44,517 bases of DNA, taken from contig NZ_LOCN01000036.1 of NCBI RefSeq assembly GCF_001574435.1, forward strand, positions 373-44,889. The letters are read 5' to 3'. Source of the stretch: Moritella sp. JT01. Its GTDB lineage: Bacteria; Pseudomonadota; Gammaproteobacteria; Enterobacterales; Moritellaceae. Made by a program: the position numbers and the translations under genes. A model generated the notes under the pieces. That model was not told where the DNA came from. It made no database searches and worked only from the letters and a program-made list of their open reading frames with translations. Shown piece by piece: positions 24,088 through 33,364 of this stretch. Within the stretch, counting starts at the first letter, position 1, and each line of letters begins with the position of its first letter.

Positions 24088-25653
24088 ATGGATGATCGAG
24101 TGACAAATAACGAGCCCCAACAACCCCAATCACAACTTACAGCAAGTGAATACTTATGTAAGATCCTGTTATCACCGGTTTATGAAGCTGCTGTGGTCAC
24201 CCCGTTACAACCATTAACAAAATTATCTGAACGTTTGGGTAATAGTATTCTTCTTAAACGTGAAGATCGTCAACCCGTGCACTCGTTTAAATTACGCGGT
24301 GCATTTAATAAATTGGTGCAATTATCTGAAGAACAAAAATTACGCGGTGTCGTTGCTGCTTCTGCAGGTAATCATGCCCAAGGTGTTGCGCTGTCTGCGA
24401 AGAAACTGGGTATTAAAGCCATCATTGTGATGCCGGTTATTACCCCAGATATTAAAGTGAGCGCGGTGCGTGGTTTTGGTGCTGATGTTTGTTTATATGG
24501 TGATAGTTTTGATGAAGCATCAAATTATGCTAAGAAACTTTCAGAAGAAGAAGGTTATACCTTGATCCCACCGTTTGATGATCCGGATGTGATCGCGGGG
24601 CAAGGTACTATTGCGCGTGAACTGCTAGAACAAAATGCCCATTTAGATTATATCTTTGTGCCTGTTGGCGGTGGTGGTCTTGCTGCAGGTATTGCTGTGT
24701 ATATCAAACAATTAAAACCATCAATTAAAGTGATCGGGGTTGAGCCGCGAGACTCTGCCTGTTTACGCGCGGCATTAGATGCGGGTGAACCCGTTACGCT
24801 TGACCGTGTTGGTATTTTTGCCGATGGTGTGGCGGTAAAACGGATTGGTACTGAAACATTCCGCCTTTGTAATGAGTTTATAGATGATGTCATTACGGTG
24901 AGCAGTGATGAAATTTGTGCGGCGTTAAAAGATATTTTTGAAGATACCCGTGCAATCGCAGAACCATCGGGCGCATTAGCGCTGGCGGGATTAAAAAAAT
25001 ATACTGAATTAAACGGTTTACGTGATAAGAACATGGCGGCGATCTTAAGTGGTGCGAATGTTAACTTCCACTCATTACGTTATGTATCAGAGCGCAGTGA
25101 ATATGGCGAGAAGAAGGAAGCGGTGCTTGCGGTTACGATCCCTGAACGTCCTGGTGCATTCTTAAAGTTCTGTGAATTAATTGGCAATCGCGCCGTGACT
25201 GAATTTAACTACCGTTATTCTAATCGTGCCGCGGCAAATATCTTTGTCGGCTTACGTACACCGCAAGGTACTGCTGAATTAGCGACCGTCATTAAACAGC
25301 TGGAAGATGCAGAATATCCAGTGGTTGATTTATCTGAAGATGAAATGGCCAAGCAGCATGTACGTTATATGGTTGGTGGCCGTCCTGCTGAAGACTTGCA
25401 AGAACGTTTGTTTAGTTTTGAATTCCCTGAACATCCAGGTGCATTGCAAAACTTTCTATTAACCCTAGGAATGAATTGGAATATTACCTTATTTCATTAT
25501 CGTAACCATGGTGCTGCTTATGGTCGTGTATTAACGGGCTTTGAGTTACCAGATGGTGAGATGAAAGCTTTTTCAGCTTATTTAGTTAAGTTGGGTTATC
25601 AATATAAAGAAGAAACCAACAATCCAGCGTATAAGTTTTTTCTTGCGCACTAG
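24088..25653 (+). CDS. ilvA: Biosynthetic threonine ammonia-lyase (threonine deaminase)
   Basis: The 521-residue PLP enzyme converts threonine to 2-oxobutyrate, the first committed step to isoleucine. The PLP lysine is K68 in VHSFKLRGAF; the phosphate-binding GGGGLAAGI loop is present. Two C-terminal ACT-like domains (about 340-420 and 430-515) mark the isoleucine-inhibited biosynthetic form. ATG 24088 has no ribosome site; a GTG at 24100 has TGGA 7 bases upstream and would give 517 residues, nearer the 514 of E. coli, so the true start is open. Unlike in E. coli, it is not in the ilvGMED operon. Confidence 0.96.
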   Translation: MDDRVTNNEPQQPQSQLTASEYLCKILLSPVYEAAVVTPLQPLTKLSERLGNSILLKREDRQPVHSFKLRGAFNKLVQLSEEQKLRGVVAASAGNHAQGVALSAKKLGIKAIIVMPVITPDIKVSAVRGFGADVCLYGDSFDEASNYAKKLSEEEGYTLIPPFDDPDVIAGQGTIARELLEQNAHLDYIFVPVGGGGLAAGIAVYIKQLKPSIKVIGVEPRDSACLRAALDAGEPVTLDRVGIFADGVAVKRIGTETFRLCNEFIDDVITVSSDEICAALKDIFEDTRAIAEPSGALALAGLKKYTELNGLRDKNMAAILSGANVNFHSLRYVSERSEYGEKKEAVLAVTIPERPGAFLKFCELIGNRAVTEFNYRYSNRAAANIFVGLRTPQGTAELATVIKQLEDAEYPVVDLSEDEMAKQHVRYMVGGRPAEDLQERLFSFEFPEHPGALQNFLLTLGMNWNITLFHYRNHGAAYGRVLTGFELPDGEMKAFSAYLVKLGYQYKEETNNPAYKFFLAH

Positions 25654-25673
25654 ATAGTCTCGGTGGGGCAAAC

Positions 25674-26411
25674 TTACTCATCCACCACTGAGAATGAATC
25701 AATTCTCAGTGGTACTTCTCTGTCTACATCGCTGTAAAAAATTACGCGAGTCATTATTGCGCCTAATCCCTCTCCTTGCTGTCCTGCAACTTGATTAATG
25801 TTAATTTCGATATCGATAGGTAGGCGGTTGATATGCCCTTGTTGAATATTATTACTCGTGACTAATCGGGCGAGTTCAGGTTCTAATTTTAACTGTTTAA
25901 GTTGGGTTATATTACTAATATAAATATAGAAAGCTGGAGGGAAACTACTTTCTTTAGGTAGTTTTTTAGTGAATTTATACTGATAACTTTGTTGCTCATT
26001 GAGTAGTTTAGTGGCTTTAATTGGAAATGCTTGCTGTTGGCGATCATAAACACCTAGTTTGACCTCGGTTTTTAAGCGTAGGACTTGCTCTCGTTGTTGT
26101 TCATTATTCATTTTCCAGTGCCTGCGTAATTTTATTTTTTTGAGTGCGAGCAAGGCATCATCACCGTTATAAAACGTGACTATGTCTGGATGATAAAGAA
26201 CGGTGTAAGCATCGATGTGTTGGTTAAAAGAGTAGTCTTTATTCAGTAATATGGATGCTGTTAATGCGCGATCCCAATCAAGGTAATGTGCTTTAGCAGT
26301 TGTGGTTAATAGCGGGTGTTTATTAAAACCTGGGGATGCAGTTAAGCGTTTTTGGTTGAGGCTACAGGCCGATAGTAGAAGCGATAATATGAGTATTAAT
26401 GATTGCAGCAT
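25674..26411 (-). CDS. Uncharacterised lipoprotein
   Basis: The 245-residue protein has a lipobox LLLSAC with the acylated cysteine at C16, so it should be a lipoprotein of the inner or outer membrane. The rest is hydrophilic and mixed alpha/beta; the motif YNGDDALLALKKIKLRRHWK and a C-terminal stretch with alternating hydrophobic residues stand out. I recognise no domain. It converges with ilvA, 20 bases apart, and its 3' end holds a perfect hairpin. Codon use resembles that of the neighbours. Confidence 0.75.
   Translation of the reverse strand: MLQSLILILSLLLSACSLNQKRLTASPGFNKHPLLTTTAKAHYLDWDRALTASILLNKDYSFNQHIDAYTVLYHPDIVTFYNGDDALLALKKIKLRRHWKMNNEQQREQVLRLKTEVKLGVYDRQQQAFPIKATKLLNEQQSYQYKFTKKLPKESSFPPAFYIYISNITQLKQLKLEPELARLVTSNNIQQGHINRLPIDIEININQVAGQQGEGLGAIMTRVIFYSDVDREVPLRIDSFSVVDE
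25684..25713. other. Perfect 12-bp hairpin in the 3' end of the lipoprotein gene
   Basis: ACCACTGAGAAT (25684-25695) and ATTCTCAGTGGT (25702-25713) have a six-base loop. It lies 30 bases after the ilvA stop and within the last codons of the convergent gene. There is no T run on either strand, so termination of ilvA here would be atypical. Confidence 0.6.
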
Positions 26412-26607
26412 GGCCGTGTCCTTTGGTCAGAATAATGAAACAGTAGGTATACCGCTGAACTTAGCTAATCACTATAACAACTGAAAAATTAACGAAAGTA
26501 TGAATAAAGCATACTATTGGGTACTTGAAACATAGAATAAATAGCCTAGTTTTAAGTAAACAGTGCTACCCTTTACCGCAATTAATTTATCATTTATTGG
26601 AAATATT

Positions 26608-27450
26608 ATGCTGAGCTATCGCCACAGCTTTCACGCTGGCAACTTTGCAGATGTGCTTAAACATACGGTTGAAGTATTGATTTTAGAAGCGTTAAAACAA
26701 AAGGAGTCGCCTTTTATTTATCACGATACCCATTCTGCTGCGGGTCGTTATAGCTTATCGAGTGCACATTCAGAAAAAACAGCTGAATATGTTGATGGTA
26801 TCGCCAGAATTTGGCAACAAGGTGAAGTACCTGCGCCATTAATCCCTTATTTAAATATGATTAAGCAGTTAAATAACACGTCTACCCTGAAGCATTATCC
26901 GGGATCACCATTAGTTGCGCGTTTATTACTACGTGAACAAGATCGTATGCAAATGACGGAATTACACCCTGCAGATGTAAAATTATTAGAGCAAGAGTTT
27001 GCTGGTGATCGTCAAGCGCGCGTGTACAAGAAAGATGCTTACGAAGGGCTAAAAGCCTTGCTACCTGGACGCAATAAACGTGGTTTAGTACTGCTTGATC
27101 CATCTTATGAAATCAAAACCGAGTACCGTCAGGTCGTGCAGGAGATCGCACAGACTTACCGTCGTTTTGCAACTGGCACTTATGCACTTTGGTATCCGGT
27201 TATTGAACGTCGCACGATTGATCGGCTTATGCGTGACTTTGTTGGCACCGGTATTAAGAAAATTTTAGTTATCGAGCTTTGTGTCAAAGGTGATAACGAA
27301 GAACGCGGGATGACAGGAACAGGGATGGTGGTGATTAATCCACCGTGGAAACTATACTCGCAAATGGAGGAGTTATTACCTTGGTTAACCAAAGAGTTAG
27401 GCCAAGATAACAACGCTAACTTCCGCCTGGAATGGTTAGTACCTGAATAA
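26608..27450 (+). CDS. rlmJ: 23S rRNA (adenine(2030)-N(6))-methyltransferase RlmJ
   Basis: The 280-residue protein begins MLSYRHSFHAGNFADVLKH and matches E. coli RlmJ in length and throughout. It methylates A2030 of 23S rRNA using S-adenosylmethionine. The catalytic motif that is DPPY (164-167) in E. coli reads DPSY here. The start at 26608 is chosen because it gives the exact family N-terminus; upstream extension to 26563 adds 15 unrelated residues. An alpha/beta hydrolase gene follows after 69 bases on the same strand. Confidence 0.95.
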   Translation: MLSYRHSFHAGNFADVLKHTVEVLILEALKQKESPFIYHDTHSAAGRYSLSSAHSEKTAEYVDGIARIWQQGEVPAPLIPYLNMIKQLNNTSTLKHYPGSPLVARLLLREQDRMQMTELHPADVKLLEQEFAGDRQARVYKKDAYEGLKALLPGRNKRGLVLLDPSYEIKTEYRQVVQEIAQTYRRFATGTYALWYPVIERRTIDRLMRDFVGTGIKKILVIELCVKGDNEERGMTGTGMVVINPPWKLYSQMEELLPWLTKELGQDNNANFRLEWLVPE

Positions 27451-27519
27451 CCAAAATTAATATCGAGTTATGATATCGGGTTGATATTGTAACTTGCACA
27501 AGTATCAAATAGGTAAATT

Positions 27520-28386
27520 ATGAAGCAATGGATCGCAGAACAATTATCAGCTCAGGGCGCTGTCGTGGCAGGATTACCTGCTAAGCATATTGGTGGTGAC
27601 GGTGAACATTTGGTGTTTTTTCATGCCAATGGTTTTCCGCCAGCCATGTATCAACAAATGTTACAACCGCTTACCGACGAATATAAAGTTAGCACTGTTT
27701 ACCAGCGTCCTTTGTGGCCCTTACCGATTCCCGATGGTTTTGATAATTGGCGATTAATGATCGATGACGCTTGCCGTTTTATTACCGCGCAACCAGAGCC
27801 GATTATCTTAGTCGGTCATTCGATGGGGGGCTTGATTAGTCTCATTTGTGCGGTGCGTGAACCTGAAAAAGTGAAACAACTTATTCTCCTTGACCCGGTT
27901 ATTCTTGCACCTCATATGATTTTTATTATGCATAATCTACCTCATTTCTTACGTAAAAAACTACCACTGGTCGAAAAAACATTAAGACGTCCAAATACGT
28001 TTGATAATATTCAGCAAGGTTTTGACTTTCACCGTCAAGTACGTGGTTTTAAAGGCATTTCAGACAGCGTATTAGCGGATTACATGGCCGAAGGTTTGTA
28101 CCAAACCGATGACGGTTTTAAACTGAGCTATAGTCGTGAGTGGGAAGCCTCTATTTATCAGACAGTACCTTGGGTTTGGTCTAGCATTAAACATTTAACG
28201 ACCGATACCGTGGTGATCAGAGGGCGTGACTCTGATACGTTATCGACAGAAGCCGTCGCTCGATTATTGCGTAAGCAGCCACACATTAAACTGGTTGAAG
28301 TGGACGGTGGGCATTTGTTCCCGTTAGAGCAACCGTTGCAAACGGCTGAGCTTATTCGCAAGCACCTAGCCATTAATAAGCATTAG
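27520..28386 (+). CDS. Alpha/beta hydrolase
   Basis: The 288-residue protein has the nucleophile elbow GHSMGG (S101), a likely acid D237 in RGRDSDT and the catalytic histidine H265 in DGGHLFPLE. An oxyanion-hole type FHANGFP motif lies at 34-40. No signal peptide is present, so it should be cytoplasmic. The substrate is unknown; ester or lactone hydrolysis is typical of the fold. It is followed by a potassium channel gene after 6 bases, so the two form an operon. Confidence 0.88.
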   Translation: MKQWIAEQLSAQGAVVAGLPAKHIGGDGEHLVFFHANGFPPAMYQQMLQPLTDEYKVSTVYQRPLWPLPIPDGFDNWRLMIDDACRFITAQPEPIILVGHSMGGLISLICAVREPEKVKQLILLDPVILAPHMIFIMHNLPHFLRKKLPLVEKTLRRPNTFDNIQQGFDFHRQVRGFKGISDSVLADYMAEGLYQTDDGFKLSYSREWEASIYQTVPWVWSSIKHLTTDTVVIRGRDSDTLSTEAVARLLRKQPHIKLVEVDGGHLFPLEQPLQTAELIRKHLAINKH

Positions 28387-28392
28387 GTCAAT

Positions 28393-29469
28393 ATGTATAT
28401 ATCTCGATTAATTAGCCTAGCGTTACGCAAGCTCACTGCTGAACTGCGTTGGGCGAATCTATTTTTTATTTTTTGTAGTTATTTAGCTGTCGTATGGGGA
28501 TTGTTATGGTTAGCGGGTGAAAGCACGTTAATTGAACCGCTGACATTTTTCTATTACACCGTCGTGGTGATCAGCACGGTTGGTTTTGGTGATTTATCGC
28601 CGACTACAGCACATGGCCAACTTGTTGTCGCCTTGGTACAGATCCCTTTTGGGTTATTAATTTTTGGTGCAGCGATTGGTAAAACCACGCAAGCAATCGT
28701 GGCACTCGCAAGGAAAGGTATGAACGGAAAAAAAGATTTTAGTACTTATAGCGACCATATTTTAATTTTAGGCTGGCGTGCGCATCGCACTAAACGGATT
28801 TTAGATCTGATTCTTGCCGATAAAAAGCGGTATAAACGCAAGATAATTTTGTGTGTTGAGCGTGATATGAGCCATCCATTCCCACAACTGCTGGATGTGG
28901 AGTTTGCCAAACTAGAATCTTTCACCGATCGTGATGAATTAGCGCGTATTGCGATCGCACAGGCGAGTTCTATTATTGTTGATGGTGAAAATGATGAAAT
29001 GACGCTATCGATGGCATTAAGTGCATCATCACATGCCTCAAAACAGGCGCATATCAGTGCTTATTTTCATGAGGAAAGTAAAGCTGATCTGCTGCGCGCG
29101 CATTGCCCCAATGTCGAATGTGCAAGTTCACGTCATGCTGAAATATTAGTACGAACCATGCAATCTCCTGGTGCCAGTATTGTTCATGAACAACTGTTTT
29201 CGACGCTTGATGAAGCAACATTATATTGCTTAACATTAGAGAATGCGCCGGAAATGACGGTAGGTGATGTCTTTCAGCCTCTGCGAGAGAAATATAGCAT
29301 GACGCTGATGGCAATTGCTGACGATGAAAAAGGTACAGGGTTTAAATTAAATCCGGCCATGGATACGCAGCTTCGGTGTGGACAGGTATTACATTATATC
29401 GCTAATGAACGGATCCGTAAGCACGAGATTAATTGGGTTGATGTATTATTGCTGAAAATAGATAAGTAG
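28393..29469 (+). CDS. Two-TM potassium channel with cytoplasmic RCK-like domain
   Basis: The 358-residue protein has two membrane helices (about 20-42 and 72-100) around a pore loop with the selectivity filter TVGFGD (62-67). The cytoplasmic part (about 115-350) resembles TrkA-N/RCK domains, but the usual glycine-rich GxGxxG nucleotide loop reads ILGWRAHRT, so NAD binding may be lost or altered. It should be a K+ channel of the inner membrane. It is translated from an operon with the upstream hydrolase gene. Confidence 0.85.
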   Translation: MYISRLISLALRKLTAELRWANLFFIFCSYLAVVWGLLWLAGESTLIEPLTFFYYTVVVISTVGFGDLSPTTAHGQLVVALVQIPFGLLIFGAAIGKTTQAIVALARKGMNGKKDFSTYSDHILILGWRAHRTKRILDLILADKKRYKRKIILCVERDMSHPFPQLLDVEFAKLESFTDRDELARIAIAQASSIIVDGENDEMTLSMALSASSHASKQAHISAYFHEESKADLLRAHCPNVECASSRHAEILVRTMQSPGASIVHEQLFSTLDEATLYCLTLENAPEMTVGDVFQPLREKYSMTLMAIADDEKGTGFKLNPAMDTQLRCGQVLHYIANERIRKHEINWVDVLLLKIDK

Positions 29470-29516
29470 GCAGGTATGGGTCGCTAAAAGTGAGCGATAA
29501 CGGAATTCAAGTTCGT

Positions 29517-29570
29517 GCCTGATACTGTAAACAACGGTTAGCGTTAACAGTATCAGGCTTAAGCACTATT
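29517..29570. terminator. Terminator between convergent channel gene and ubiK
   Basis: A perfect 12-bp stem GCCTGATACTGT (29517-29528) with ACAGTATCAGGC (29547-29558); ATTTTT follows on the plus strand. It overlaps the end of ubiK. Confidence 0.65.
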
Positions 29571-29802
29571 TTTCTAGTTCTGTTAAACGTGCTTCTAGAG
29601 CTGCTAATTTTTCACGCGTACGTAATAGCACCTTGGTTTGTACTTCAAACTCTTCACGGTTAACCAGATCAAGCTTGTTTAGTTGTGATTGCAATACTTG
29701 ATGGATCTTCTTTTCTACTTCGGTACCTAATGATTTGACACCCGTTGGTAGTGAGTCATGTATTTGCTTCGCGATTTCTTCTAATTTTTGTGGCTTGATC
29801 AT
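29566..29802 (-). CDS. ubiK: Ubiquinone biosynthesis accessory factor UbiK (YqiC/BMFP family)
   Basis: The 78-residue protein has an N-terminal amphipathic segment ([19 protein letters not shown]) and a C-terminal coiled coil (about 48-78, [18 protein letters not shown]), the BMFP layout. UbiK binds UbiJ and helps the late, oxygen-dependent steps of ubiquinone synthesis. The start at 29802 is preferred over an ATG at 29814 because GAGG lies just upstream of it and the protein then begins at the conserved position. Confidence 0.93.
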   Translation of the reverse strand: MIKPQKLEEIAKQIHDSLPTGVKSLGTEVEKKIHQVLQSQLNKLDLVNREEFEVQTKVLLRTREKLAALEARLTELEK

Positions 29803-29886
29803 ACGGCACCTCATTACGGAGTGAGTTTAACTATTCGTTAATTTCGTTTGATGATAGTCTAGCATTTTAATTATCGATTAATCGAC

Positions 29887-30498
29887 TTAAAATGACCGCT
29901 TAAAATTGATCAGGGGTAATATTTTTACCACCCCATTTTCAGCATAGTTTAATAAACCAATCTGTAAACCTTGTAAATTTTCAGTTACGTTGAACAGACC
30001 AAATTGAAATTTAGTCGTTTTCGCATAATTAATCATACCAAAATCAACAAGAGATAACCGGTCGCTATAGTTAACTAAGCCTATATTAGCGCCTGCCACT
30101 GTTTTTGATAAATTAACCATGGCTAAATTGACGCCTTTCACATGGCTGGTATTATTCACAAGGGCCATGTTAAAACCGGTATCTTGACCTAGATGCCAGT
30201 TAAATAAACCAAATGATGCGCCTGAAAATTCCTTGTTTACTTTACTTGCACCCAGCAATAAATTAAAACTTATGCCGTCGAGTTTATCGACTTCAGATAA
30301 ACCTAATACGGCCATATCAAAGCCTTGTACTTTTTCTGTTTGACCATGGAATAATGAAAAACGGAAACCATTAACATCCTGACTTTTTGGCGCATTGAGG
30401 CCGACCGTGGAAAATTGTGCTGGCACCTCATTGGCGACCGCAGTTTGGCTTAGACTTAAAGCGGCTAGTATTGCTATGCCTATTTTTTTGAAACCCAT
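29887..30498 (-). CDS. VC2662-like exported repeat protein of unknown function
   Basis: The 203-residue protein has a signal peptide (residues 1-22, cleavage likely after AVA). The mature part is made of short repeats built around G-x-x-x-G-(L/M)-x-N, for example GANIGLVNYS, VDFGMINYAK, FQFGLFNVTE and LQIGLLNYAE. This pattern suggests a beta-solenoid or beta-sheet surface structure and resembles the Vibrio VC2662 family. The start at 30498 is chosen because GGAG lies 6 bases upstream and the signal peptide begins there. Its role is unknown; periplasmic or outer-membrane location is inference. Confidence 0.8.
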   Translation of the reverse strand: MGFKKIGIAILAALSLSQTAVANEVPAQFSTVGLNAPKSQDVNGFRFSLFHGQTEKVQGFDMAVLGLSEVDKLDGISFNLLLGASKVNKEFSGASFGLFNWHLGQDTGFNMALVNNTSHVKGVNLAMVNLSKTVAGANIGLVNYSDRLSLVDFGMINYAKTTKFQFGLFNVTENLQGLQIGLLNYAENGVVKILPLINFKRSF

Positions 30499-30587
30499 GA
30501 AAACTCCATAGTAACAATGATGAGAGAAGAGTAGATCCCGATTATAACGGAACGCTATTGTTATTCTTAATAATAATTGATGACAAA

Positions 30588-31466
30588 TCAATGATTAATC
30601 ATACTAAAAAAGGCTGCAATCGAAGGTTCGTCAAAGCGTTTTCGCAGGCAGCATAAACCGAGATCGAATGGATCTATTGTATTACTGTTTTCAAAGGTTA
30701 ATACACGATCTCTGACAGGACTGTTATCAACCACAACGGCGGGGGCAATACCGACCCCAAGTCCTAATGCGACCATACTGACAATGGCTTCATGACCAGC
30801 AACCGTGGCATAAATACTCGGCTTAATTTTCATTTGTTTAAACCATTTATCAATCCGTTTACGTGCAGGGCCGTGCTCAGGTAAGATAAAAGGCACTGCA
30901 TTCCAATTAATATTATCCTGCATAATTTGCTGTTGAACTTGGCAGGAAATCACTGGGGTAATGATTGATAACGGTACTTTTGCAATCTCGACAAATTTTA
31001 GTCGATTCGATATTTGGTCCGGATGTGCAGCAATGGCAATATCAATTTTTTCTTCATCAACCAGTTGCATGCCCATCGCTGCATCGCCCGTAATCAGTTT
31101 TAGTTCAACATTGGGATGTAATAAGCGGAATTTATCGAGTATCGGTGGTAAATGACTATAGGCAGCTGTCACTGAGCAGAAAATAGTAAGCTCACCATCA
31201 AGTTCGCCGCTGTGATTATTCAGGTCAGCTTTTAGTTGTGTCCAGTTTTCGAGGGTTTGTTGGGCGAAGCTTCGTAGGCGTTTCCCACTTTCGGTTAATG
31301 CAACTGAACGATTATCTCGAGCGAATATTTGGCTGCCAACCGCTTCTTCTAAACGCTGCATGGTGCGGGTCAGTGTTGATGTACTGACGTGCATCGCTTC
31401 TGCCGTTTTCCCAAAGTGTAAAGTGGCCGCTAAATGTAAAAAAAGTTGTAGTGAACGAATATCCAT
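30588..31466 (-). CDS. ilvY: LysR-family transcriptional activator IlvY
   Basis: The 292-residue protein has the LysR winged helix-turn-helix (residues 1-60, FGKTAEAMHVSTSTLTRTMQRLEE) and an effector domain with typical IlvY blocks such as AAHPDQI and LPEHGPARKRIDKWF. It is divergent from ilvC with a 351-base gap, the arrangement known in E. coli, where IlvY with acetolactate or acetohydroxybutyrate activates ilvC. It should be autoregulated through the shared intergenic region. Confidence 0.95.
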   Translation of the reverse strand: MDIRSLQLFLHLAATLHFGKTAEAMHVSTSTLTRTMQRLEEAVGSQIFARDNRSVALTESGKRLRSFAQQTLENWTQLKADLNNHSGELDGELTIFCSVTAAYSHLPPILDKFRLLHPNVELKLITGDAAMGMQLVDEEKIDIAIAAHPDQISNRLKFVEIAKVPLSIITPVISCQVQQQIMQDNINWNAVPFILPEHGPARKRIDKWFKQMKIKPSIYATVAGHEAIVSMVALGLGVGIAPAVVVDNSPVRDRVLTFENSNTIDPFDLGLCCLRKRFDEPSIAAFFSMINH

Positions 31467-31684
31467 ATTTCACCTTATTCTTAGTGGGTGTGATTTTTAT
31501 TTTCTGTGTGCAATCATTAATGATAATAATGAGTTTAAGTGTAAGACATTGTCATTAGTACAATAGAATGATTTGGTTTTAAACTCTACATTTAGATTTG
31601 CAATTGGGTTTAAATTTCAATAATTTGGTATTTTGTTTATTTTAATACTGCGTTCGAACCGTTTTTTTGTATATAAATGCGAAC

Positions 31685-31701
31685 GTTGCGTTTATTGCAA
31701 C
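31685..31701. promoter_or_regulatory. Likely IlvY operator in the ilvY-ilvC intergenic region
   Basis: GTTGC-N7-GCAAC is a perfect interrupted palindrome containing the LysR T-N11-A pattern. It lies 117 bases before ilvC. The rest of 31467-31817 is AT-rich and has a further inverted pair CGTTCG/CGAACG (about 31652 and 31680). No gene is present there. Confidence 0.5.
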
Positions 31702-31817
31702 ACTATATTGTAAATATATCATTTCCAGCAATGTGTAACTTAGCATATAGTGAATGGTAGAGTATCACTGGAGTGGTGATAGCGCATTCAAATTACAAAA
31801 ATCTCATGGAGAGCAAC

Positions 31818-33293
31818 ATGGCTAACTATTTTAACACTTTAAACTTACGCCAGCAGTTAGAGCAACTAGGCAAATGTCGTTTTATGGATCGCAGTGAATT
31901 TACTGACGGTTGTAACTTCATTAAAGACTGGTCAATTGTTATTGTGGGCTGTGGTGCGCAAGGTCTAAATCAAGGCCTAAACATGCGTGATTCTGGTCTG
32001 AATATCTCTTATGCATTACGTGCTGCGGCGATTTCAGAAAAACGTCAATCATTCTTAAATGCATCTGAAAATGGTTTTACTGTTGATACTTATGAGAATT
32101 TAATCCCACAAGCAGACCTAGTACTTAACCTTACACCTGATAAGCAGCATTCAAATGTAGTTGAAACTATTATGCCGCTGATGAAGCAAGGTTCAACGCT
32201 GTCTTATTCTCACGGTTTCAATATCGTTGAAGAAGGCATGCAAGTGCGTGACGACATTACCGTAGTAATGGTTGCGCCTAAGTGTCCTGGTTCGGAAGTG
32301 CGTGAAGAATACAAACGCGGCTTCGGTGTACCGACACTGATCGCTGTTCACCCTGAAAATGATCCAAAAGGCGATGGTCTTGCAATTGCTAAAGCATACG
32401 CTTCTGCAACGGGTGGTGATCGCGCTGGTGTACTTGAGTCTTCGTTTGTTGCTGAAGTTAAATCTGACCTTATGGGTGAGCAAACTATCCTATGTGGTAT
32501 GTTACAAACCGGTGCTATTCTTGCATTTGACAAAATGGTTGCTGATGGTAAATCACCGGCATACGCAGGTAAATTAATTCAGTTCGGTTGGGAAACAATC
32601 ACTGAGGCACTTAAATATGGCGGCATCACTAACATGATGGATCGTCTATCGAATCCTGCTAAAATTAAAGCATTCGAAATGGCTGACGAAATGAAAACAA
32701 CACTTCGTCCATTATTTGAAAAGCACATGGATGACATTATCACTGGTCACTTCTCATCAACGATGATGGCTGACTGGGCTAACGACGATGTTAACCTGCT
32801 TAAATGGCGTAAAGAGACTGGCGAAACTGCATTCGAGAACTATCCTGAATCAGATATCGTTATTGATGAGCAAGAGTTCTTCGACAATGGCACCTTATTC
32901 GTTGCGATGATTAAAGCGGGTGTTGAACTTGCCTTTGAAAGCATGGTTGCATCAGGTATCGTTGATGAGTCTGCATACTATGAGTCACTGCACGAAACAC
33001 CACTTATCGCGAACACCATTGCCCGTAAGCGTTTATACGAAATGAACGTTGTTATCTCTGATACGGCTGAATACGGTTGTTACCTGTTTTCTCATGAAGC
33101 AGCGCCACAACTACGTGAGTACGTAAATGCGCTACCTTCTGAATTAATGGGGTCTGCATTTGCTGCTGCATCAAACGGCGTTGATAATGCGCGTTTGATT
33201 GATGTTAACGAAGAAATTCGTAATCACCCTGTTGAAGTAATCGGTAAGAAACTACGTGGTTACATGTCAGACATGAAAAAAATTGTTGGCTAA
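31818..33293 (+). CDS. ilvC: Ketol-acid reductoisomerase (NADP+), class II
   Basis: The 491-residue enzyme isomerises and reduces acetolactate and acetohydroxybutyrate to the dihydroxy acids used by IlvD. The length equals E. coli IlvC, the long class II form with a duplicated C-terminal domain. The nucleotide motif [18 protein letters not shown] and the metal-binding [21 protein letters not shown] regions are visible. ATG 31818 is chosen because GGAGAG lies upstream and the protein begins [14 protein letters not shown]; a longer frame from 31773 is unlikely. Regulation by IlvY is expected. Confidence 0.97.
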   Translation: MANYFNTLNLRQQLEQLGKCRFMDRSEFTDGCNFIKDWSIVIVGCGAQGLNQGLNMRDSGLNISYALRAAAISEKRQSFLNASENGFTVDTYENLIPQADLVLNLTPDKQHSNVVETIMPLMKQGSTLSYSHGFNIVEEGMQVRDDITVVMVAPKCPGSEVREEYKRGFGVPTLIAVHPENDPKGDGLAIAKAYASATGGDRAGVLESSFVAEVKSDLMGEQTILCGMLQTGAILAFDKMVADGKSPAYAGKLIQFGWETITEALKYGGITNMMDRLSNPAKIKAFEMADEMKTTLRPLFEKHMDDIITGHFSSTMMADWANDDVNLLKWRKETGETAFENYPESDIVIDEQEFFDNGTLFVAMIKAGVELAFESMVASGIVDESAYYESLHETPLIANTIARKRLYEMNVVISDTAEYGCYLFSHEAAPQLREYVNALPSELMGSAFAAASNGVDNARLIDVNEEIRNHPVEVIGKKLRGYMSDMKKIVG

Positions 33294-33326
33294 TACTCTG
33301 ATGTAATTATCATTGTGTAAGTTGCT

Positions 33327-33364
33327 AAACCCGGTAAATATGACGATGTTTACTGGGTTTTTTT
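33327..33364 (+). terminator. Terminator of ilvC
   Basis: A 12-bp stem with one wobble pair (33327-33338 with 33349-33360) and a T run starts 33 bases after the stop codon. Confidence 0.9.

Noticed and set aside
24648..25034. 128-codon minus-strand frame in ilvA
   Set aside because: It is a shadow of the conserved catalytic domain of ilvA, with no ribosome site.
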